Assembly (NCBI GenBank): GCA_037039925.1
Contig: JAXRKP010000472.1
Location: 5,001 to 69,000, forward strand
Reading direction: 5' to 3'
Length of the DNA: 64,000 nt
DNA from: Doris montereyensis
Lineage: Eukaryota > Mollusca > Gastropoda > Nudibranchia > Dorididae
Below, piece by piece: positions 57,291 through 64,000 of the stretch (position 1 is the first letter of the stretch; the number at the start of each line of letters is the position of its first letter). The notes beneath the pieces are model-generated. The model ran no database searches and was not told the DNA's origin. It worked only from the letters and a program-made list of their open reading frames with translations. A program made the translations under genes and the position numbers.

Positions 57291-58289
57291 TCAAAATTTT
57301 ATTTGTTTTTGTGCATTTGAAAGCATGGTGCAAAATTGAGTGTGACATGGTTAATAAATAAAAACCTGACTAAAAAGCTCCCATGTGGAAAAACATACAA
57401 CCCAACACCTTGTCCAACAAAAAGAAACACACTTCCATGACATCATTTCAATTGTCTTAAGTCTTTCCATGTCCAAAAAAATAAAAACCATGATCAGATC
57501 CATCGGGTCCATCAAATCCAAAACCAAATTAACCTTTCTGTCCAAAAAATAAAAATCTGTTTAATGGACCAATAATAGCCAACTGGAGATTCTGTGAATA
57601 AACAAAATGCAAATGTGAAAATAAAAACCATGACTTAAAGGCTAACATGTGAACTAAGTAAAAATAAAAACCAATTGAAATACAACAACCAGGCAACTGA
57701 CAGCACACAGAAAGCCTTCAGTACCAGTATGTGTTTCCAAGGTCCATGACTACAGTTCTTTTGAAAATTAAAACCTCAGGCTTGGACAGAACTTCTTGGC
57801 AAGAAATAGACTAAAAAGCTTGTTTCTTTAAAATTTACACCATCCACCATTGCCATGATCTCGTGGTGAATTAAGAGCAAACAGCAAGATGAAAAATAAG
57901 TGAAAGAAGGAAAGGAAAGAAGTAGGACCTACCAACAGTGTCCATGACTAAAACAACCGCCTGTGAAATAAAGAAAGCAAAAACGTAAGTCCAACAAACC
58001 GACTAGAATAGTGTGAGTTATCTCAGCACAGCGTGTGTATTGAGTGTTGATGACAAGATATAGTTTTCTTTCTTCAGTAGAATGCCAGCACAGCTGTGTG
58101 CTTTACTTTATGCATCCCGCCTCTCCCACCCTCACCTCCATCTCTCAGAAACTGGGACAGGTTCAGGCCCTATGAGATTGAGCAAAGAGTTTAAGAAATT
58201 TCTATTCTTTTTCCTTTCTTTCTTTGACAGTAACAATGCACAGTGATGACACAGTTCTCTTACCCGCTGAAAATAACGACTTCTCTCAC
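57291..58289. other. Unique sequence peppered with fragments of the 42-bp satellite; family-D copy
   Basis: Isolated ATAAAAACCATGACT-like words recur at 57,357, 57,480, 57,542, 57,620 and 57,668 in otherwise unique sequence. A family-D copy (57,835-57,975) has GTCCATGACTAAAACAACCG where other copies have the GCCCGCC end. No exon seen. Confidence 0.6.
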
Positions 58290-58426
58290 TGAGCACTCTG
58301 AAGGTCATCAATCTGTTTGACAACATCCACCGCCCCGACATCCACAGCCCTTTGCCTCAGAGAGGTTATGGTGTGGCCGCATTCCATCATGGCACACATC
58401 GGGTTATCCGGATCACAACCATTGTA
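58290..58426 (-). CDS. Exon of an unidentified gene (downstream of the two)
   Basis: Follows the acceptor TTCTTTCCCCAG and reads YNGCDPDNPMCAMMECGHTI then TSLRQRAVDVGAVDVVKQID and DLQSA. It ends either at the donor CTCA|GTGAGAG (58,289, used here) or at the overlapping TGA at 58,286-58,288. It joins in phase to the exon at 58,953. The segment GAVDVVKQIDDLQ resembles an armadillo-type helix. Three Cys and a His in CDPDNPMCAMMECGH are notable but do not match a zinc motif I know. Any further exon to the left was not found. Confidence 0.58.
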
Positions 58427-58451
58427 CTGGGGAAAGAATTTGGAATTTGAT

Positions 58452-58845
58452 TTTAGTTTACGTCCATCCACACCTAGGTGTGATCTCACAGCTTTTTGTA
58501 GGATTTAAAAATTTTGGCCGGGGAAAGAATTTGGAATTTGATTTTAGTTTACCTCCATCCACACCTAGGGTGATCTCACAGCTTTTTGTAGGATTTTAAA
58601 ATTTTGTCCGAACTGCCCTGTCAACAGCTAAGGGATCTTTAACGTGCACAGTGCTGTGGTCTGCACACGGGACCTCCTTTTTACCATCCATATCCGATGG
58701 GACTAGGTATCGACCCATCTACCTGGACCAGGGGTGGGGTAAAAACCCAAAAACCTCAAGAAACATTTCAACCTGCTGGGGTTTGAACCCATGACCTTTT
58801 GGTTGAGAGGCTGGCACCTTGGCTCTGGATCATCAAGTCATTACA
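58452..58845 (-). mobile_element. SINE-B copy with duplicated 3' end
   Basis: Full body with a minus-strand head (TGATCCAGAGCCAAGG near 58,825; GGGTTTGAACCCC... near 58,790). The last ~95 bases plus part of the exon acceptor are tandemly duplicated (58,430-58,525 and 58,518-58,610). Confidence 0.7.
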
Positions 58846-58952
58846 CAGCTAAAGTAATGAAATTGGTCAAAATGAAGTTGATAATGGGAGGGGGGGGAGG
58901 AGGAAGGCAAAATCAATTTTCTATAATGAAGGTATAGCGGAAATCTACTGAC

Positions 58953-59113
58953 CTGCTTGTAGATGCATGCGTTGAAACCTATCTGTATCAGGTAGCTTGT
59001 CAGGTTCCCATGTCCTTGGTCCAAACAATCAAACATTAAATTGCTGAATCGCTGCTCACCGTTATGCTCCAGCAACGGCCCAACCATGTTCTGCACTTTT
59101 GCACCTCTCCAGA
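58953..59113 (-). CDS. Exon of an unidentified gene (upstream of the two)
   Basis: A 161-base exon lies between CCTCACCTTTAG and AAGCAG|GTCAGTAG. It is open only as WRGAKVQNMVGPLLEHNGEQ, then RFSNLMFDCLDQGHGNLTSY and LIQIGFNACIYKQ. It starts in phase 1 and ends in phase 0, which fits the next exon. The amphipathic pattern suggests alpha-helices of an ARM/HEAT-like repeat (inference from LLEHNG and LIQIGF turns). I do not recognise the protein; upstream exons are presumably beyond the 64-kb edge or hidden in 59.1-64 kb. Confidence 0.6.
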
Positions 59114-59249
59114 CTAAAGGTGAGGGGGAAAAACAAAAAAGTGTGAAAGGAACCAAACCTCCATGGCTTGAATAGAGTACCAAAGCTCTTCTTATAAGAA
59201 TCTTAATCCTGCAAAAAAAGACAAAATACAAAACAACATATTTTTTTCG

Positions 59250-59515
59250 CAACCTTGTACACTAAAGAAAGGTACTTCACTCTGCTTTCCTCACTTGACT
59301 CAAATGTAAATGAGTACACAGCTACAGGAAGAGAAAGCCCCTGTCAGAGTGTTAGTACAAAGTGCCTAATAGGCTGTTTTACTGTATGCTCCCAGGGAGT
59401 TTATAAGGACTGGATGAAATGGCCTGCTAGGGGATAAATTATGCACAGTGGGGTGAGCTTGCACTTATGCGGGGATACGGATAATAAATCCATCTTTAAT
59501 TTTATCTTTATTATA
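59250..59515 (+). mobile_element. SINE-C copy, headless
   Basis: Shares TGCTTTCCTCACTTGACTC, AATGAGTACACAGCTA, CTGTATGCTCCC and ATGAAATGGCCTGCT with the copy at 34,858. It ends GGATACGGATAATAAATCC. Confidence 0.7.
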
Positions 59516-59934
59516 TAGAGTCAAAGGACCAATATCTGAATATCAGACAACTTGATTTTGAGAGAGAATATGCTATTACAGTAGCTACCGCCTAAATGCC
59601 TGGGGCTTGGTAAGCAGAGAAAACAGGCATTTAGGCAAAACAGGCATTTATGGGAAAATCAGTTTGGGCAAAAAATTCAAATATCAGTGGACAGAGGAGG
59701 ATAAAGATTCATTCAGGTCGCTTTTTCATAGAAGAGTCCTCAGATTTTTATGTAAAATTGAATGCAAGAAATAGAAAGACCTGGAAACAATTAATTTCTT
59801 CAGCACTAAGGTGATGAGCTCACCACAAAAACCAGAAGGCACAACAGATACGGCTAATGTGACATGAGGGAGCAATAAAACTGTTCACAAGCAATGCATA
59901 CCTGGTCAATAAAAAATGCCAGGTAATTTCGTGC

Positions 59935-60455
59935 AATTTATGACATTGACATTAAGGAAAGAGCCGTGAGTGTGAAGCCTGAAAGACTTCAATTCTAAAT
60001 GCCTAGTGACAAACCATTGATTCAATGGGACAAAGGCTGTACAGTGGGTAGAGTCTGGAAGACTGTTCAATTCTAAATGCCTAGTGGCAAACCATTGATT
60101 CAATGGGACAAAGGCTGTACAGTGGGTGGAGTCTGGAAGACTGGTTCAATTCTAATTGCCTAGTGACAAACCATTGATTCAATGGGACAAAGGCTGTACA
60201 GTGGGTAGAGTCTGGAAGACTGGTTCAATTCTAATTGCCTAGTGACAAACCATTGATTCAATGGGACAAAGGCTGTACAGTGGGTAGAGTCTGGAAGACT
60301 GGTTCAATTCTAATTGCCTAGTGACAAACCATTGATTCAATGGGACAAAGGCTGTACAGTGGGTGGAGTCTGGAAGACTGGTTCAATTCTAATTGCCTAG
60401 TGACAAACCATTGATTCAATGGGACAAAGGCTGTACAGTGGGTGGAGTTACTGAA
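59935..60455. repeat. 79-bp tandem array, about 6 units
   Basis: Unit contains GTGACAAACCATTGATTCAA, TGGGACAAAGGCTGTACAGT, GGGTAGAGTCTGGAAGACTG and AATTCTAATTGCCTA. Fragments continue to 60,800. Confidence 0.9.
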
Positions 60456-60829
60456 GAGGAGACTGGTTATTTTTTAGTGACAAACATTATTCAAGCTGGT
60501 TACAATGCATGGCAAATTGCTGATGAGCATAAATTAGCTATATTAGTGATGGGTTTATTACATGAATAATAGGAGAAATTAATTTTTTCTTAATCAATTA
60601 CATTTGTACTTTATGATAATTTGGAGAAGACAACTACTGTATTCCAAATGTGACAGATAATGGTGCTAATTGGTTCATAAAGTTGGAAAAACTTAATTCT
60701 AATAAGCTCCTGTATTGGAAATAATTTTCATTTATTTTGTCAACAAACCATTGATTCAAACAAAGGCTACATGGGTAGTTGAAACAGACTGGTTATTTTT
60801 TTACCTTGATTTCATTTGAAATTTTACAA
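60456..60829. other. AT-rich spacer with scattered pieces of the 79-bp unit
   Basis: Pieces such as AACAAACCATTGATTCAAAC (60,740) and GACTGGTTATTTTTT (60,460 and 60,790) sit in otherwise unique sequence. No gene. Confidence 0.5.
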
Positions 60830-61425
60830 TGCATACCATCAAATTACCTTGATAGCATTTTAAATACCTTGCTATCTTGAAATTTTATGGGTTGATTACC
60901 ATCTTGAAATTTTATCTTGAAGAAATTAATTTTACCTTGATACCATCTTGAAATTTTACTTGATACCATCTTGAAAGACAACCTTGTAGCATCCAAATTT
61001 GACCTTGATAGCAGTGCTAATTTTACCTTGATACCATCATGAAATTTTAACTTGATTCAACCAATTTTAGCTCTTGCTAGCATCTTGAAATAATTTTCAT
61101 TTATTTTCCGTCAACAAGGGATGATAAAGCCTCACAACATACCTTGATACCATCTTGAAAACTTTTACCTTGATTTCATCTTGAAATTTTACCTATGATG
61201 GATGGCATCTTGAAATTTTACCTTGATAGCATTTTGAAATTTTACCTTGACATCTTAAAATTTTATCTTGATACCATCTTGAAACTATCTTGAGCAGAAA
61301 CTGGATGGAAATTTTTTGACTACCATCTTGATGGAGCATCTTGAAACTGGATGGAGCATCTTGAAATTGGATGGATCAGCATCTTGAAACTTTACCTGGA
61401 TAGCAGACATGGAAATTTTACTTGA
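60830..61425. repeat. Degenerate ~25-bp array
   Basis: ACCTTGATACCATCTTGAAA plus TTTT in variable spacing; near 61,290-61,420 it mixes with ACTGGATGGAGCA words of the next array. Confidence 0.8.
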
Positions 61426-64000
61426 TAGCAGACTGGATGGAGCAGGCTGGATGGAGCAGACTGGATGGAGCAGATACTGGATGGAGCATCTTGACTGGAT
61501 GGAGCAGACTGGATGGAGTCATTTTCAAACTGGATGGAGAGACAAAAATGGATGGAGCAGACAGACTGGATGGAGCAGACTGGATGGAGCAGACAGACTG
61601 GATGGAGCAGACTGGATGGAAACTGGATGGAGCAGACTGGATCCAGACTGGATGACTGGATGACTGGATGGAGCAGACTGGATGGAGCAGACTGGATGGA
61701 GACAGACTGGATGGAGCAGACTGGATGGAGCAGACAGACTGGATGGAGCAGACTGGATGGAGCAGACAGACTGGATGGAGCAGAGCTGGATGGAGCAGAC
61801 AGACTGGATGGAGCAGACTGGATGGAGGCTGGATGGAGCAGACTGGATGGAGCAGACTGGATGGAGCAGACTGGATGGAGCAGACTGGATGGAGCAGACA
61901 GACTGGATGGAGCAGACAGACTGGATGGAGCAGACTGGATGGAGCAGACTGGATGGAGCAGACAGACTGGATGGAGCAGACAGACTGGATGGAGCAGACA
62001 GACTGGATGGAGCAGACTGGATGAGCAGCCAGACTGGATGGAGCAGACTGGATGGAGCAGACAGACTGGATGGAGCAGACTGGATGGAGCAGACAGACTG
62101 GACTGGATGGAGCAGACAGACTGGATGGAGCAGACAGACTGGATGGAGCAGACAGACTGGATGGAGCAGACTGGATGGCAGACAGACTGGATGGAGCAGA
62201 CTGGATGGAGCAGACAGACTGGATGGAGCAGACAGACTGGATGGAGCAGACAGACTGGATGGAGCAGACTGGATGGAGCAGACTGGATGGAGCAGACTGG
62301 ATGGAGCAGACAGACTGGATGAGCAGACAGACTGGATGGAGCAGACAGACTGGATGGGCAGCAGACTGGATGGAGCAGACAGACTGGATGGAGCAGACTG
62401 GATGGAGCAGACTGGATGGAGCAGACAGACTGGATGGAGCAGACTGGATGGAGCAGACTGGATGGAGCAGACAGACTGGATGGAGCAGACTGGATGGGCT
62501 GGAGAGCAGACTGGATGGAGCAGACAGAATGGATGGAGCAGACAGACTGGATGGAGCAGACTGGATGGAGCAGACAGACTGGATGGAGCAGACTGGATGG
62601 AGCAGACTGGATGGAGCAGGCTGGATGGAGCAGACTGGATGGAGCAGACTGGATGGAGCAGACTGGATGGAGCAGACTGGATGGAGCAGACTAGATGGAG
62701 CAGACTGGATGGAGCAGACTGGATGGAGCAGGCTGGATGGAGCAGACTGGATGGAGCAGACTGGATGGAGCAGGCTGGATGGAGCAGACTGGATGGAGCA
62801 GACTGGATGGAGCAGACTGGATGGAGCAGACTGGATGGAGCAGGCTGGATGGAGCAGACTGGATGGAGCAGGCTGGATGGAGCAGACTGGATGGAGCAGA
62901 CTGGATGGAGCAGACTGGATGGAGCAGACTGGATGGAGCAGACTGGATGGAGCAGACTGGATGGAGCAGACTGGATGGAGCAGACTGGATGGAGACTGGA
63001 TGGAGCAGACTGGATGGAGCAGACTGGCAGACTGACTGGATGGAGCACTGGATGGAGCAGGCAGACTGGATGGAGCAGACTGGATGGGCAGCTGGATGGA
63101 GCAGACTGGATGGAGCAGACTGGATGGAGCAGACAGACTGGATGGAGCAGACTGGATGGAGCAGACTGGATGGAGCACTGGATGGAGCAGACAGACTGGA
63201 TGGAGCAGGCTGGATGGGCAGACTGGATGGAGCAGACTGGATGGAGCAGACTGGATGGAGCAGACTGGATGGAGCAGACTGGATGGAGCAGACTGGATGG
63301 AGCAGGCTGGATGGAGCAGACTGGATGGAGCAGACAGACTGGATGGAGCAGACTGGATGGAGCAACTGGATGGAGCAGACTGGATGGAGCAGACTGGATG
63401 GAGCAGACTGGATGGAGCAAACTGGATGGAGCAGACTGGATGGGCAGCTGGATGGAGCAGACTGGATGGAGCAGACTGGATGGAGCAGACAGACTGGATG
63501 GAGCAGACTGGATGGAGCAGACTGGATGGAGCAGACTGGATGGAGCAGACTGGATGGAGCAGGGCTGGATGGAGCAGACTGGATGGCAGCAGACTGGATG
63601 GAGCAGACTGGATGGAGCAGACTGGATGGATTGGATGGACAGACTGGATGGAGCAGACTGGATGGAGCAGACAGACTGGATGGAGCAGACAGACTGGATG
63701 GAGCAGACTGGATGGAGCAGACAGACTGGATGGAGCAAACTGGATGGAGCAGACAGACTGGATGGAGCAGACTGGATGGAGCAGACTGGATGGAGCAGAC
63801 TGGATGGAGCAGACAGACTGGATGGAGCAGACTGGATGGAGCAGACTGGACTGGATGGAGCAGACTGGATGGAGCAGACAGACTGGATGGAGCAGACAGA
63901 CTGGATGGAGCAGACTGGAGAGACAGACTGGATGGAGCAGACTGGATGGAGCAGACAGACTGGATGGAGCAGACTGGATGGAGCAGACAGACTGGATGGA
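61426..64000. repeat. 14/18-bp tandem array, about 165 units, runs off the right edge
   Basis: Two unit lengths, ACTGGATGGAGCAG (14) and ACTGGATGGAGCAGACAG (18). The 14-mers run in long blocks (62,590-63,000; 63,230-63,320), and 14/18 alternations elsewhere. Long open frames on both strands reflect the lack of stop words in the unit. Confidence 0.95.

Noticed and set aside
61418..63738. Very long open frames (over 500 codons) on both strands
   Set aside because: They are produced by 14/18-bp units that contain no stop word in several frames. Both strands are equally open and composition is extreme (PSSLLHPVCSIQ or GWSRLDGADWMEQ), so this is repeat, not a gene.

Overview
This is eukaryotic, almost certainly animal, nuclear DNA. 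Protein-coding exons are small, scattered and bounded by good GT/AG splice signals. The introns are packed with tRNA-derived SINEs and a decayed non-LTR retrotransposon. I estimate that a little over half of the window is tandem repeat. A mollusc (gastropod-like) or another lophotrochozoan genome is my guess from this style of SINE and satellite content. That is inference; nothing in the window proves the species.

The main gene lies on the minus strand from about 34,569 (start codon) to 2,445 (stop), with an AATAAA signal 45 bases beyond the stop. Eight exons can be followed: 33,710-34,569; 28,937-29,087; 19,393-19,535; 18,547-18,625; 16,376-16,687; 11,553-11,756; 10,552-10,657; 2,445-8,515. 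Reading phases agree at every junction from exon 2 to exon 8, once single-base slips are allowed for. Exons 1-7 encode an acidic disordered N-terminus followed by what reads as a two-lobed arrestin fold. Exon 8 is a single exon of about 6 kb. It encodes a very long low-complexity tail with about 45 copies of a 16-residue repeat (4,045-6,290), then a Cys-containing segment and a basic, coiled-coil-like C-terminus. Exon 8 carries many one-base frame slips, several of them at short homopolymers, plus two in-frame TGA codons. Long-read assembly error is the simplest explanation, but gene decay is not excluded.

Most introns of this gene are built from satellites. Intron 7 holds a 78-bp array. Intron 5 holds 42-, 31- and 21-bp arrays. 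Intron 4 holds 11- and 13-bp arrays. Intron 2 holds 80-, 46-, 24-, 27- and 18-bp arrays plus (CT)n. Intron 1 holds 95-, 33-, 29-, 46- and 28-bp arrays and SINEs. Upstream of the gene (34.9-48 kb) come SINEs, a 56-bp array interrupted by a duplicated element, a GATGA/GATAA pentamer field, a broken Jockey/CR1-like LINE (43.3-45.7 kb) and a ~40-bp array that breaks the LINE. From 48 to 53.5 kb the sequence is mostly unique and AT-rich, without a recognised gene. From 53.5 to 57.3 kb lie 17/18-bp and 42-bp arrays. Two exons of a second, unidentified minus-strand gene lie at 58,290-58,426 and 58,953-59,113. The window ends in a 14/18-bp array (61.4-64.0 kb) that runs off the edge.

A recurring theme is that several arrays appear to have grown from pieces of dispersed elements (a SINE 3' end, a SINE tail, a LINE body). 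Others duplicate splice junctions of the arrestin-like gene. No CRISPR, operon or prokaryotic feature is present. I found no clearly new defence or enzymatic system; the most unusual object is the arrestin-fold gene with its giant repeat exon.
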